Shown: positions 1 to 8,171 of the stretch, piece after piece
How positions within the stretch are numbered: position 1 is the stretch's first letter
How the letters are laid out: each line of letters starts with the position of its first letter
Source of the DNA: Pseudomonadota bacterium
Lineage (GTDB): Bacteria > Pseudomonadota > Alphaproteobacteria > Rhizobiales > Rhizobiaceae
NCBI GenBank assembly: GCA_023444445.1
Contig: JAEXMK010000222.1
Span: 1 to 23,682, forward strand
DNA: 23,682 nt
Reading direction: 5' to 3'
Translations under genes and position numbers: made by a program
Notes under the pieces: generated by a model
Told to the model about the DNA's origin: nothing
What the model saw: the letters and a program-made list of their open reading frames with translations, nothing else
Database searches by the model: none

Positions 1-83
1 TCCGGCGTAATGGTTTCGCGGTCGATTTCGCTGGTTTCGGCGATAATGTCGGCAACCTTGTCGAATGTAGCTGTCACGCCCAT
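1..83 (-). CDS. acpXL: Acyl carrier protein AcpXL, 5' end only (partial)
   Basis: The minus strand encodes an N-terminus reading [20 protein letters not shown] and then DRETITPE before the window edge. This matches the start of AcpXL, the special acyl carrier protein that carries the C28 very-long-chain hydroxy fatty acid for lipid A of Rhizobiales. The serine that takes the phosphopantetheine arm lies beyond the edge and cannot be checked. Two starts are possible. The ATG ending at 83 is only 2 nt from an AAGGA Shine-Dalgarno (85-89). The GTG at 75-77 is 8 nt from it and gives the N-terminus MTATFDKV that I remember for the family, so GTG at 77 may be the true start. The family assignment rests on about 27 residues plus the rhizobial context. 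Confidence 0.8.
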
Positions 84-108
84 AATCCTTATTGTCGTTC
101 GTATGAAT

Positions 109-137
109 TATTGTTTCTGACGCACCACATAGGCAAG
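109..137 (-). promoter_or_regulatory. Putative sigma70-type promoter of acpXL
   Basis: On the minus strand CTTGCC (132-137) is followed after exactly 17 nt by ACAATA (109-114). The first hexamer resembles the rhizobial -35 element CTTGAC. Transcription would begin near 102 and give a leader of about 20-25 nt before acpXL. This is read by eye and is not supported by a scoring matrix. Confidence 0.4.
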
Positions 138-197
138 TCGCACAAAAAAGCCAATGGTTTCGTGACGGAACTTTGAAATTTGCCCCAAAACTGTTGC

Positions 198-1547
198 CTA
201 AACAGCAACCGAATGGCGACCCCGTCCATTGCCGAGATAGGTATCGAAGATTGCCGCAATGTTACGCACGAACGGCTTTCCAGCCTCGGTTACGGCAAAA
301 ATATCGGCGTCCAGGCGCACAACGCCGTCCCTGTCACCTGCGGCAAACCGCTGCGCCTGATCCATGACGGCGTGGCTCACCTTGCCGAACCGGTGCTGCA
401 AGTCGGAAAGATCGATAGAAAAATCGCACATCAGTCTTTCGATGACATGCGAGCGCAGATGATCGTCCGGCGACAATTTAATCCCCTTGACGGCGGCAAG
501 CCCGCCCTCACCTGCCATGCGCTGATATTCGCCCGTCGCCACCATGTTCTGCACATAGCCCTGCGGCAACCTGCCAATCGAGGATGCACCGAGCCCAATC
601 AACGCGTCGGCCGTATCGGTCGTATAACCCTGGAAATTCCGTCGCAAAGCGCCGGCTTCCGCCGCCTGGCACAGGGTATCGGACGGCTTGGCGAAATGAT
701 CGAGGCCGATCTGCCTGTAACCGGCCCGCTGGAGCATGTCGCCCGCCAGGGTCATCTGGCGGTAGCGCTCGGCAATATCCGGCAGCGCCTGCTCGGAGAT
801 CAGCGACTGGTGTTTTTTCATCCACGGAACATGCGCATAACCGAAAAGCGCGATGCGATCAGGATCGAGCGACACGATCTGGTTCACCGTCTTTTCCAAC
901 GTCGCGCAGGTCTGAAATGGCAACCCATAAAGAATGTCGCAATTGACCGAGTGAACACCCCTCGCCCGCACCGCATCCACGACCGATTTCGTCTGTTCGA
1001 AAGACTGGATGCGGTTGATGGTTTTTTGCACTTTGTCATCGAAGTCCTGCACGCCGAGGCTTGCCCGCGACATGCCGATGGCCGCAAGCGCATCATAGCG
1101 GCTGCCGTCCAGATCATTGGGGTCCATCTCGACGCTGATTTCAGGCGCCAGCCCGAAGGTGAAATGACGCCGCAGACAGTCCATCAGGCTCACCATGTCC
1201 TCCGGTTTCAGCATGGTGGGCGAACCGCCGCCGAAATGCACCGCACTCACGACAGCATCAGGCGAAACAAGCGCACCAACCGCAGCAATCTCCTGCTTAA
1301 GTGCCTCAAGATAAACGGCAATCGGCTCGTATTTCAGCGTGTGCTTGGTATGACAGGCGCAGAACCAGCACAGCCGGTCGCAATAGGGAATATGCAGGTA
1401 AAGCGAAAGGCGATTCCTGTGACCGAGTGCGCCGAGCCAGCCGCGGTAGGTGCCGTTATCGATTCCCCCGTGGAAATGCGGCGCGGTCGGATAGCTCGTG
1501 TAACGCGGCACTGCACCCGAATATTTGTGAAGAAGTTCGGTATTCAT
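198..1547 (-). CDS. hemN: Oxygen-independent coproporphyrinogen III oxidase HemN
   Basis: This 449-residue radical-SAM enzyme oxidatively decarboxylates coproporphyrinogen III to protoporphyrinogen IX without oxygen, a cytoplasmic step of haem synthesis under low oxygen. The radical-SAM cysteines are C56, C60 and C63 (CxxxCxxC, followed by C65 as in HemN), and GGGSPT follows at 106-111. The N-terminal YTSYPTAPHF motif is typical of genuine HemN rather than the HemW-like relatives that handle haem differently, and the length fits (about 450). The ATG ending at 1547 has an AAGG upstream at a slightly long distance. The gene is divergent from fnrN across a 213-bp region with an anaerobox centred about 80 bp upstream, so induction by FnrN in low oxygen is likely. 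I saw no clear terminator beyond the stop. Confidence 0.95.
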   Translation of the reverse strand: MNTELLHKYSGAVPRYTSYPTAPHFHGGIDNGTYRGWLGALGHRNRLSLYLHIPYCDRLCWFCACHTKHTLKYEPIAVYLEALKQEIAAVGALVSPDAVVSAVHFGGGSPTMLKPEDMVSLMDCLRRHFTFGLAPEISVEMDPNDLDGSRYDALAAIGMSRASLGVQDFDDKVQKTINRIQSFEQTKSVVDAVRARGVHSVNCDILYGLPFQTCATLEKTVNQIVSLDPDRIALFGYAHVPWMKKHQSLISEQALPDIAERYRQMTLAGDMLQRAGYRQIGLDHFAKPSDTLCQAAEAGALRRNFQGYTTDTADALIGLGASSIGRLPQGYVQNMVATGEYQRMAGEGGLAAVKGIKLSPDDHLRSHVIERLMCDFSIDLSDLQHRFGKVSHAVMDQAQRFAAGDRDGVVRLDADIFAVTEAGKPFVRNIAAIFDTYLGNGRGRHSVAV

Positions 1548-1619
1548 CGCCCGATTTGCCTTTTATCAAGAAAATGTCGATTTCCTCTCTTTCAGTAACG
1601 GCTGCGACAGTTTGCAACT

Positions 1620-1633
1620 TTGACTTCAATCAA
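1620..1633. promoter_or_regulatory. Anaerobox (FNR/FixK-type site) between hemN and fnrN
   Basis: The 14-mer TTGACTTCAATCAA matches the FNR/FixK consensus TTGAT-N4-ATCAA at 9 of 10 defined positions. It is the only such site I found in the region. If bound at -41.5 it would place a plus-strand start near 1668, where TAAAGT (1654-1659) could serve as -10 for fnrN. The same site could serve hemN on the other strand with a start near 1585. FNR autoregulation and hemN activation are known for rhizobia; operation here is inferred. Confidence 0.7.
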
Positions 1634-1760
1634 ATTGCGCCATAAGTTCTTGCTAAAGTAGACGCGGGGGCGACGGCTACACGGCGCAAGCCTTCACAGA
1701 GACCGAAACTTATACCCACGGTCGTAATCGTCCTGAAAAAGCCAGCATTGGAAAAGGCTT

Positions 1761-2486
1761 ATGGACACGCTGCAGAAGACCATCCACAATTCGGAATATC
1801 CCGTTGTATGCCGCTCCTGCGAGGCGCGTCACGGCGGTCTTTGCAGCACGCTGACACCGCAGCAGCTCTGCGACCTCAACCGCCATTCCAGCCGTAAAAA
1901 ACTGGAGGCAGGCAATGAGCTTCTCGGTCAGGGCGAACTCGTCACCTCCTACGGCAATATCCTCAACGGCGTGGTGAAGCTGTCGAAAATGATGTCGGAT
2001 GGCCGCCAGCAGATCGTTGGCCTGCAATTCGCCCCCGATTTTCTCGGCCGCCCGTTCATGGCGGAAAGCAAGATGACCGCGGAAGCCGCAACCGATGTGG
2101 AGATTTGTCTCTTCCCGCGACGCATCGTAGACCGCATGGTCTCCGAAGTGCCTGACATGGAACGCAAGCTTCACGACCAGTCGCTGAAAGAGCTGGACGA
2201 GGCGCGCGACTGGATGCTGACGCTGGGGCGCAAATCGGCGCTCGAAAAAGTTGCCAGCTTTCTTTATATGATCGCCACCCATATCGATCCGGAAAAAGAT
2301 GACAAATCGGCTTTCGACCTGCCGCTGTCACGCGCCGATATCGCCGATTTTCTTGGGCTCACCATCGAGACAGTTAGCCGGCAAATGACCAAGCTGCGCA
2401 AGGAAGGCATTATCCGCATCGAGAACAACCGCCACATTACCGTGCCTGATCTCGATGCGCTGAGCGAAGCCGCCGGCAACGACTGA
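1761..2486 (+). CDS. fnrN: FNR-type oxygen-sensing transcriptional regulator FnrN
   Basis: This 241-residue CRP/FNR-family regulator would bind anaerobox DNA when its [4Fe-4S] cluster is intact, switching on microaerobic genes. The N-terminal cysteines C17, C20 and C28 plus the central C116 fit the FNR cluster ligands (C20, C23, C29 and C122 in E. coli), which separates it from FixK proteins lacking them. A cyclic-nucleotide-binding-like beta roll spans roughly 40-125. The helix-turn-helix lies at about 189-215, with the recognition residues E203, S206 and R207 in TIETVSRQM, the FNR-specific E-SR pattern. The start ATG follows a short AAAGG. The upstream anaerobox suggests autoregulation together with divergent hemN. 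The symbol is by homology to rhizobial FnrN. Confidence 0.92.
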   Translation: MDTLQKTIHNSEYPVVCRSCEARHGGLCSTLTPQQLCDLNRHSSRKKLEAGNELLGQGELVTSYGNILNGVVKLSKMMSDGRQQIVGLQFAPDFLGRPFMAESKMTAEAATDVEICLFPRRIVDRMVSEVPDMERKLHDQSLKELDEARDWMLTLGRKSALEKVASFLYMIATHIDPEKDDKSAFDLPLSRADIADFLGLTIETVSRQMTKLRKEGIIRIENNRHITVPDLDALSEAAGND

Positions 2487-2500
2487 CGCAATTTGCCCTG

Positions 2501-2608
2501 TCACCGCCCCAGAAGCGTGGGGGTTCCAAAATTGATATGTGGCGCCCGCGCCTGAGCGGGTGCGAGCGCAAAACCGGCAAGAACCAGCAAAGCGGCGATG
2601 CATTTCAT
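2501..2608 (-). CDS. Small exported peptide, 35 residues, function unknown
   Basis: A short minus-strand reading frame begins at ATG 2606-2608 and ends at TGA 2501-2503. The product starts MKCIAALLVLAGFALAPAQA, a lysine followed by a 14-residue hydrophobic core and an AQA cleavage motif, which is a textbook Sec signal peptide. The remaining 15 residues run RAPHINFGTPTLLGR. An AGGGTG lies about 7 nt upstream of the ATG. The gene converges with fnrN, ending 14 bp past the fnrN stop. I recognise no family. The well-formed signal peptide and ribosome binding site argue that it is translated, but such a short frame could also be chance or a decayed gene end. Confidence 0.5.
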   Translation of the reverse strand: MKCIAALLVLAGFALAPAQARAPHINFGTPTLLGR

Positions 2609-2634
2609 GATATTTCACCCTGTGCCCCGCGTTT

Positions 2635-2693
2635 TTAAGCGGCCGGTTTGTTATGCCCGCATCATAGCCGGCAAACCGCCTCCATCCGCTTAA
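2635..2693. repeat. Nested inverted repeat upstream of the small exported peptide
   Basis: The outer arms TTAAGCGG (2635-2642) and CCGCTTAA (2686-2693) and the inner arms CGGTTTG (2644-2650) and CAAACCG (2672-2678) are each perfect and correctly nested, enclosing a 21-nt loop, with a 7-nt bulge on one side. A third copy of TAAGCGG follows at 2703-2709. It may be an operator, a leader hairpin of the minus-strand peptide gene, or a remnant of a short repetitive element. It is not followed by a T-run, so a terminator is less likely. Confidence 0.5.
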
Positions 2694-2781
2694 CATCTTG
2701 GGTAAGCGGAAGGTTCAGAGGCAGGGTAAAGAAGGGGTTATGATTGCCGGGCACCCTCAAATAGGGAAACCGTCGAAGCAA

Positions 2782-3048
2782 TCATGCCCTAAACGTTGTA
2801 AGCAACAGTACCGCAAGGGAGAGAGGGCTGGGCATTCCGAACAGCACAAAAGAGAAAACGCAGCCGACTCCGTAAGCCAGCCACCAGAAACGATATCTCG
2901 TTGCAGCACCCAACAAGCAAACTAAAACACTGAGAATGAAGAACGATGTACCGAGGAACAATGACGGTCGCACATCGAGTAGACGTAGGATGAGAGGCAA
3001 AGCGCTCAAAAAAACTATTAAGAGTAAAAGCACCTTCGGATTGCGCAT
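2782..3048 (-). CDS. Hypothetical small integral membrane protein (88 residues)
   Basis: The 88-residue product is almost wholly hydrophobic. Three likely membrane segments lie at about 5-22, 29-48 and 53-76, with basic residues between them (LLRLLDVRP, ATRYRFW). Such a pattern is unlikely to arise by chance in a frame of this length, which is the main reason for calling it. Against it, no convincing ribosome binding site precedes the ATG at 3046-3048, the DNA is more AT-rich than its neighbours, and no conserved family is recognised. It lies between the exported peptide gene and a lipoprotein gene, all on the minus strand. It could be a recently acquired or decaying gene. Confidence 0.5.
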   Translation of the reverse strand: MRNPKVLLLLIVFLSALPLILRLLDVRPSLFLGTSFFILSVLVCLLGAATRYRFWWLAYGVGCVFSFVLFGMPSPLSLAVLLLTTFRA

Positions 3049-3125
3049 TTAGATAAAAACCGATTTTCGCTATCTCAGCATCAAAGCAAATTACGTAAGG
3101 GCAATCATAAAAATTAAATTGAGAG

Positions 3126-3557
3126 CTATTGCGAAGCAGCAGGCGTCGCAACCGGTTTCTGGTTTTCGGCCAGCGCCCGCAATTCGGCAACGCGGCGATT
3201 ATATTCCGCTTCGGAAATCTGTCCGTTTTTCCGGGCAGCGCCGAGACGCGAAAGGTTTGCTTCCATGGTCGAAGCCTCATCCTCACCCATCTGGGTGCCG
3301 GCCGCCGTCAGCGGCTGCGAGAAGGTCGGATAGGTGCCGGTGTCGCGCTTCTGGCTCACCGCAGTGTCGCTGACCGGGCGCGGACCGACGATTTCGGTCG
3401 TCGGGCGGCGCATATGGGCGGGGGCGACGATCGGCTCCGGGGCCTTGCAGGCGGCAAGTGCCGTGGCGAGCATCGCGCCGGAGAGCGAAAGCACAGCGAT
3501 TCTTGCCGCATTTTCCGCATATGTTCCCCATGTGCCCATGTGCTTGCCCATCGTCAT
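3126..3557 (-). CDS. Putative lipoprotein with SHOCT-like C-terminus
   Basis: Read from the ATG at 3557, the product has 143 residues. It begins with a hydrophobic stretch (about 21-36) ending in the lipobox LAAC, so C37 would be lipidated and the protein anchored to a membrane from the periplasmic side. A proline-rich, presumably flexible section follows. Residues about 102-130 (LSRLGAARKNGQISEAEYNRR) resemble the SHOCT short C-terminal domain pattern of a leucine-rich helix, a G-I/Q turn and an acidic-aromatic helix. The frame stays open upstream to 3731, but that part has no signal peptide; AGGCGG just upstream of 3557 favours the internal ATGs at 3557 or 3551. It is divergent from phaC. 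The function is unknown. Confidence 0.75.
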   Translation of the reverse strand: MTMGKHMGTWGTYAENAARIAVLSLSGAMLATALAACKAPEPIVAPAHMRRPTTEIVGPRPVSDTAVSQKRDTGTYPTFSQPLTAAGTQMGEDEASTMEANLSRLGAARKNGQISEAEYNRRVAELRALAENQKPVATPAASQ

Positions 3558-3690
3558 GTTCCGCCTGTAAGGATATCTGCCGATATCGAATTCGACTGCG
3601 GTTCGGCCCCTGGCGACCTCCCCTTGCTGGTGGAACTTGTATTCGTTTTCATGCAGAATGTGCAAACACAAATTTGGTGGAGGATCATGC

Positions 3691-5550
3691 ATGGCAGGTG
3701 TTGACGGCGGGGCGGGGAAAAAGGGTCGCAAAACGCCCGGCTTCGATGCCAGTTCCGCCGAGGCTTACCTGATCCGCGACCCTGAAACCTTCGCAATCAA
3801 CATCGCCCGCGCGCTCGAGAATCTCGGCAAGGCCGCCTCCGAATGGCTGGCACCACGCGAACGTGGCGAAATCCCGCAGGCAAGCGCCGATCCGTTGGCC
3901 GATCTCGTCAAGACGCTTTCCGATGTCGCCGAATACTGGATGGCCGAACCGAAGCGGTCTCTGGAAGCGCAAACCCATCTGCTTTCGAGCTATTACGATC
4001 TGTGGTCAAAATCGGTGGCGCAATTTTCCGGTGAGGCCGATTCGTCCTCGGAGAGGCCGGCCGAAAGCGGTCCTGCGCAGCGCAAAAGCAAACGTTTTGC
4101 CGATGCCGACTGGCAGGCCAATCCATTCTTCGATTTTCTGCTCAAAGCCTACCAGACGACAGTTGGTTTCGCCGACCGCATGGTGACGGAAGCCGATGGA
4201 CTGGATGAGCATACCCGCACCAAAGCGCTATTTTACATGCGGCAGGTGACGGAGGCGCTTTCGCCGGCCAATTTCGTCTTCACCAACCCGCAAGTCTTCC
4301 GCGAGACGGTGGCCTCCAGCGGCGCCAATCTTGTCAAGGGCATGGCGCAGCTGGCCGAGGATGTCGCGGCTGGCAATGGCCATTTGAAACTGCGCCAGAC
4401 CGATTACAGCAAATTCGTCATCGGCCAGAATATTGCCGTCACGCCGGGCAAGGTTGTGGCGAGAAGCCCGCTCTGCGAAATCATCCATTATGCGCCAACG
4501 ACGGAAAAGGTCTTCAAACGGCCCCTGCTGATCGTGCCGCCATGGATCAACAAATTCTACATTCTCGATCTCAATCCGCAAAAATCCTTCGTCGGCTGGT
4601 GCCTGGAACAGGGCCACAGCGTGTTCATGGTCTCCTGGATCAACCCGGATGGCCGTTTGGCAGAAAAGGGCTGGGACGATTACATCCGCGAGGGCATCGA
4701 CTTTGCGCTAGATACCATTGAAGAACGGACCGGCGAGAAGGACATCAACGCCATCGGCTATTGCGTCGGCGGCTCGCTTTTATCCTCGGCACTGGCGCTG
4801 TATGCGCAAGAAGGCAATGAGCGCATCCGCAGCGCCACGCTGCTGGCCGCCCAGACAGATTTCATCCACGCCGGCGACCTCAAGGTCTTCATCGATGAAG
4901 GCCAGCTGGCGGCTCTGGACAAGCATATGCAGGCGGTCGGTTATCTCGATGGCTCGATCATGGCGACCGTCTTCAACATGCTGCGCGCTTCCGATCTCAT
5001 CTGGCCCTACATGGTCGATAATTACCTGCGCGGCACCGAACCCCTGCCCTTTGATCTGCTCTACTGGAATTCCGATTCGACCCGGGTGACCGCCGCCAGC
5101 CATTCGTTCTATCTGCGCAATTGTTATCTCGAGAACAATCTCGCTCGCGGGCTGCTGCGCGTTGGCGGCAAACGCATCAATCTCGGCGACATCAAAATCC
5201 CCGTCTATGATCTCGCCACCCGCGACGACCATATCGCGCCGGCGAAATCGGTCTTCGCGGGGGCTTCGCTGTTCGGTGGGCCGGTGGAATTCGTGCTTGG
5301 CGCTTCCGGCCACATTGCCGGCGTCGTCAATCCGCCGCAGCTTGAGAAATACCAATATTGGACGGGGCCGTCACCGTCAGGAGACTTCGATGCCTGGCAG
5401 GCGGCCGCCATACCCCATATGGGTTCGTGGTGGGTGCACTGGCAGAACTGGATCGCGAGCCAGAATGCCGAAAAGGTGAAGGCGCGTAAGCCGGATGATG
5501 GCAAGCGCCCGGTGCTCGGCGATGCGCCGGGAACCTATGTCCTGTCCTGA
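3691..5550 (+). CDS. phaC: Class I poly(3-hydroxyalkanoate) synthase PhaC
   Basis: This 619-residue synthase polymerises (R)-3-hydroxyacyl-CoA, mainly 3-hydroxybutyryl-CoA, into storage polyester on the granule surface. The catalytic cysteine is C358 in the lipase-box-like GYCVGG. The general-base aspartate is D513 (in RDDHI) and the histidine is H541 (in GASGHIAG), the same 28-residue spacing as D480/H508 of the Cupriavidus enzyme. Conserved [12 protein letters not shown] and MVSWINPD blocks precede the active site. The length and single-gene organisation fit class I; no phaE or phaR is seen. The start at 3691 is chosen because GGAGGA (3679-3684) lies 6 nt upstream; the frame extends 18 codons further without a better site. 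No phaA, phaB or phaZ is in the window. sfsA follows after 32 bp. Confidence 0.94.
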   Translation: MAGVDGGAGKKGRKTPGFDASSAEAYLIRDPETFAINIARALENLGKAASEWLAPRERGEIPQASADPLADLVKTLSDVAEYWMAEPKRSLEAQTHLLSSYYDLWSKSVAQFSGEADSSSERPAESGPAQRKSKRFADADWQANPFFDFLLKAYQTTVGFADRMVTEADGLDEHTRTKALFYMRQVTEALSPANFVFTNPQVFRETVASSGANLVKGMAQLAEDVAAGNGHLKLRQTDYSKFVIGQNIAVTPGKVVARSPLCEIIHYAPTTEKVFKRPLLIVPPWINKFYILDLNPQKSFVGWCLEQGHSVFMVSWINPDGRLAEKGWDDYIREGIDFALDTIEERTGEKDINAIGYCVGGSLLSSALALYAQEGNERIRSATLLAAQTDFIHAGDLKVFIDEGQLAALDKHMQAVGYLDGSIMATVFNMLRASDLIWPYMVDNYLRGTEPLPFDLLYWNSDSTRVTAASHSFYLRNCYLENNLARGLLRVGGKRINLGDIKIPVYDLATRDDHIAPAKSVFAGASLFGGPVEFVLGASGHIAGVVNPPQLEKYQYWTGPSPSGDFDAWQAAAIPHMGSWWVHWQNWIASQNAEKVKARKPDDGKRPVLGDAPGTYVLS

Positions 5551-5582
5551 CCAACTCTTTCACCAAACATCTTTCAGGCCAT

Positions 5583-6302
5583 ATGCTCTTCACACCCCCG
5601 CTTACCCCCGCCACGCTCATCTCCCGCTACAAGCGCTTCCTCTTCGATGCCATTCTGGAAGACGGCACGGCGATCACCGGCTCCTGCCCCAATACCGGCT
5701 CGATGCGCGGGCTAACGACGCCGGGTTCCCGCATCTGGCTCTCGGAACATGACAGCCCGACCCGCAAATACCGGCACATGTTTGAAATGATCGAGGCCGA
5801 TGGCACCGTGGTCGGCATCAACACCGGCATGCCGAACCGGCTGGCGGAAGAGGCGATCCTGACCGGCCGGATACCGGAACTTGGGGGTTATTCGACGATC
5901 CGGCGGGAACAGAAATACGGCCGCAACTCTCGCATCGATTTCCTGCTTTCGGAACCCGGCAGGCCGGACGCCTACGTGGAAGTCAAGAACGTGCATTTCA
6001 TGCGCGAGAAGGGTCTTGCCGAATTTCCCGATACTGCCACCAAACGCGGTGCCAAACATCTGGAGGAATTGGGTGACGCAGCGGAAGCCGGTTACCGCTC
6101 CGTGATGCTCTATCTCATTCAGCGGGGCGATTGCGATCGGATGCGTATCTGTGATGATCTCGATCCGATCTATGCATTGGCCTTTCAGCGGGCAATGGCG
6201 CGCGGGGTGGAGGCCTATGCGGTGAAATGTGGGGTCTCACCGACACAAATTTCGGTCAGCGGAACGGTTAAGATGGACGAATGGCGTCCGGCTGTTTTAT
6301 GA
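5583..6302 (+). CDS. sfsA: SfsA family protein (sugar fermentation stimulation protein)
   Basis: The 239-residue product matches the SfsA family over its full length. The N-terminal [12 protein letters not shown] and CPNTGSM blocks are characteristic, and the C-terminal part carries a nuclease-like constellation with D119 (SRIDFLL), E133 and K135 (YVEVKN), resembling the PD-(D/E)xK fold. E. coli SfsA was named for raising maltose metabolism genes when overexpressed and has been described as DNA binding; its true activity is uncertain. The ATG at 5583 follows AGG at short spacing. It sits between phaC and map with small gaps (32 and 28 bp), so these genes may share a transcript. Confidence 0.9.
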   Translation: MLFTPPLTPATLISRYKRFLFDAILEDGTAITGSCPNTGSMRGLTTPGSRIWLSEHDSPTRKYRHMFEMIEADGTVVGINTGMPNRLAEEAILTGRIPELGGYSTIRREQKYGRNSRIDFLLSEPGRPDAYVEVKNVHFMREKGLAEFPDTATKRGAKHLEELGDAAEAGYRSVMLYLIQRGDCDRMRICDDLDPIYALAFQRAMARGVEAYAVKCGVSPTQISVSGTVKMDEWRPAVL

Positions 6303-6330
6303 ACAGGGACGTGAAGAGACAGAAAGCACT

Positions 6331-7167
6331 ATGATGGTCACCTATATCGACGCAGCCTCCGCCCCCCTCAAGAATACGGGCGTTATCCGCCTTTATACAC
6401 CTGAGGATTTCGACGGCATGCGCAAGGCTTGTCAGCTCACAGCGCGTTGCCTCGATGAACTGGCGGCCATCGTCAAGCCGGGTGTCACGACGGACGCCAT
6501 CGACCGCTTCGTCTTTGAATTCGGCGCCGACCACGGTGCGCTGCCGGCGACGCTGAATTACCGCGGTTATACCAAATCCGTCTGCACCTCGATCAACCAT
6601 GTGGTCTGCCACGGTATTCCGGACGAAAAGCCGCTGCGCGACGGCGATATCGTCAATATCGACGTCACCTATGTGCTGGACGGTTGGCACGGCGATTCGA
6701 GCCGCATGTACCCGGTCGGCCAGATCAAGCGGGCGGCCGAACGTCTGATGGAAGTAACCTATGAATGCCTGATGCGCGGTATTGCGGCGGTGAAGCCCGG
6801 TGCGCGCACCGGAGCAATCGGCGCAGCGATCCAGGCCTATGCGGAAGCCGAGCGCTGCTCTGTCGTGCGTGATTTCTGTGGCCATGGCGTCGGACGCCTG
6901 TTCCACGATACGCCGAACATCCTGCATTACGGCCAGCCGAATGAAGGCCCGGAAATTCGCGAAGGCATGATTTTCACCATCGAGCCGATGATCAATCTCG
7001 GCAAGCCGCATGTGAAGGTGCTTTCCGATGGCTGGACCGCGGTGACGCGTGATCGTTCTCTCTCCGCACAATATGAGCATGCCGTTGGCGTCACCGCCAC
7101 CGGCTGCGAAATCTTCACGCTGTCACCGGGCGGCTTTGATCGCCCGGGCCTGCCGCCACTCGCATAA
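6331..7167 (+). CDS. map: Type I methionine aminopeptidase
   Basis: This cytosolic metalloenzyme removes the initiator methionine from nascent proteins. In the 278-residue product the five metal ligands are all present: D111, D122, H185, E218 and E249. Their spacing (11, 63, 33, 31) is identical to that of the E. coli enzyme (D97, D108, H171, E204, E235). The substrate histidine lies in NHVVCHG. A roughly 14-residue N-terminal extension precedes the catalytic domain. The start is either ATG at 6331 or the adjacent ATG at 6334, with only a weak GA-rich ribosome binding site; the frame stays open upstream into sfsA, but that part is the overlapping sfsA sequence. radC begins 13 bp after the stop. 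Confidence 0.94.
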   Translation: MMVTYIDAASAPLKNTGVIRLYTPEDFDGMRKACQLTARCLDELAAIVKPGVTTDAIDRFVFEFGADHGALPATLNYRGYTKSVCTSINHVVCHGIPDEKPLRDGDIVNIDVTYVLDGWHGDSSRMYPVGQIKRAAERLMEVTYECLMRGIAAVKPGARTGAIGAAIQAYAEAERCSVVRDFCGHGVGRLFHDTPNILHYGQPNEGPEIREGMIFTIEPMINLGKPHVKVLSDGWTAVTRDRSLSAQYEHAVGVTATGCEIFTLSPGGFDRPGLPPLA

Positions 7168-7180
7168 GGCCAGACCATCA

Positions 7181-8023
7181 ATGGCAAAACGCCCCGCCCC
7201 GCCGTGCGCCGATCTTTCCACGACGTCAGGCTTTGAGGCAGGCGAAGGCGATCTGTTCGACGCGGCGGACGAGCGCGGCTTTTTCGCAGAACCGCGAAGC
7301 GCGCCGAAGAAGACCGAGCGCACCGCAACCGTTACGGAACAGGAAAATGATGCCGCTCACTATCACGGTCACCGCGACCGGTTGCGGGCGCGCTACCGCG
7401 ATGGCGGGGATGCCGCGCTGGCCGATTACGAATTGCTGGAGCTTCTATTGTTCCGGCTGATCCCACGGCGCGATACTAAACCCATCGCCAAGGCCCTCCT
7501 TGCCCGCTTCGGAACGCTTGGCGGGGTTCTCGGCGCCCCTGTGGCACTGCTGCAGGAGGTGAAGGGCGTCGGTGAGGCCGTCGCGCTCGACCTGAAGCTC
7601 GTCGCTTCCGTTTCCCAACGCATGCTGAAAAGCGAAATCCGCAACAAGCAGGTTCTCGGCTCCTGGTCGTCGGTCATCGACTACTGCCATGCCGCCATGG
7701 CCCATGAGACTCGTGAACAGTTTCGCATTCTCTTCCTCGACAAGCGCAATGTCCTGATCGCCGATGAGGTACAGGGTCAGGGAACCGTGGATCATACCCC
7801 TGTCTACCCGCGCGAAATTGTCCGGCGCGCCCTTGAATTATCCTCTACGGCTTTGATTTTAATCCACAATCACCCAAGTGGAGACCCCACGCCTTCGCGG
7901 GCCGATATCGAGATGACCAAAACCATCATCGATACGGCAAGGCCGCTCGGCATTACCGTCCACGATCACATCATCATCGGCAAGGACGGCCACGCCAGCT
8001 TCAAAGGGCTTCGGCTTATCTGA
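7181..8023 (+). CDS. radC: RadC family protein (JAMM/MPN+ domain)
   Basis: The 280-residue product has a helix-hairpin-helix region (about residues 65-150, with [11 protein letters not shown]) followed by a JAMM metalloprotease-like domain. The metal-binding motif is intact: E196, then H229-x-H231 and D242 with S239 ([15 protein letters not shown]). RadC was linked to DNA repair in E. coli, but that role has been disputed and the biochemical activity is not settled. The protein is about 60 residues longer than E. coli RadC because of a low-complexity, charged N-terminus (residues 1-60). The ATG at 7181 is chosen because anything upstream overlaps map. No strong terminator follows; the next 148 bp are AT-rich and precede a TadE-like gene. 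Confidence 0.92.
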   Translation: MAKRPAPPCADLSTTSGFEAGEGDLFDAADERGFFAEPRSAPKKTERTATVTEQENDAAHYHGHRDRLRARYRDGGDAALADYELLELLLFRLIPRRDTKPIAKALLARFGTLGGVLGAPVALLQEVKGVGEAVALDLKLVASVSQRMLKSEIRNKQVLGSWSSVIDYCHAAMAHETREQFRILFLDKRNVLIADEVQGQGTVDHTPVYPREIVRRALELSSTALILIHNHPSGDPTPSRADIEMTKTIIDTARPLGITVHDHIIIGKDGHASFKGLRLI

Positions 8024-8171
8024 AAATCAGCTGGTGGTGACGCGAAGTTTTTAACGCGCCTGCAACCCATAAGGGCGGCATCAATAAAAAATTAACGCCT
8101 ATAAATTAGCATTTCCGAAAATAATAAAACAAGGCGTCGAACCTTGATGCCTTGAGGAACGGGGGTGCTTT

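Noticed and set aside
187..210. A terminator at the end of hemN
   Set aside because: The stem CTGTT/AACAG is only 5 bp and overlaps the stop codon, so it is too weak to claim.
180..1598. A 472-codon open frame on the plus strand
   Set aside because: It is antisense to hemN, which has intact radical-SAM motifs. The long frame results from high G+C at third codon positions, and the translation resembles no protein.
3637..3690. An N-terminal extension of phaC by 18 codons
   Set aside because: GGAGGA is placed for the ATG at 3691, and the upstream residues look unlike PhaC.
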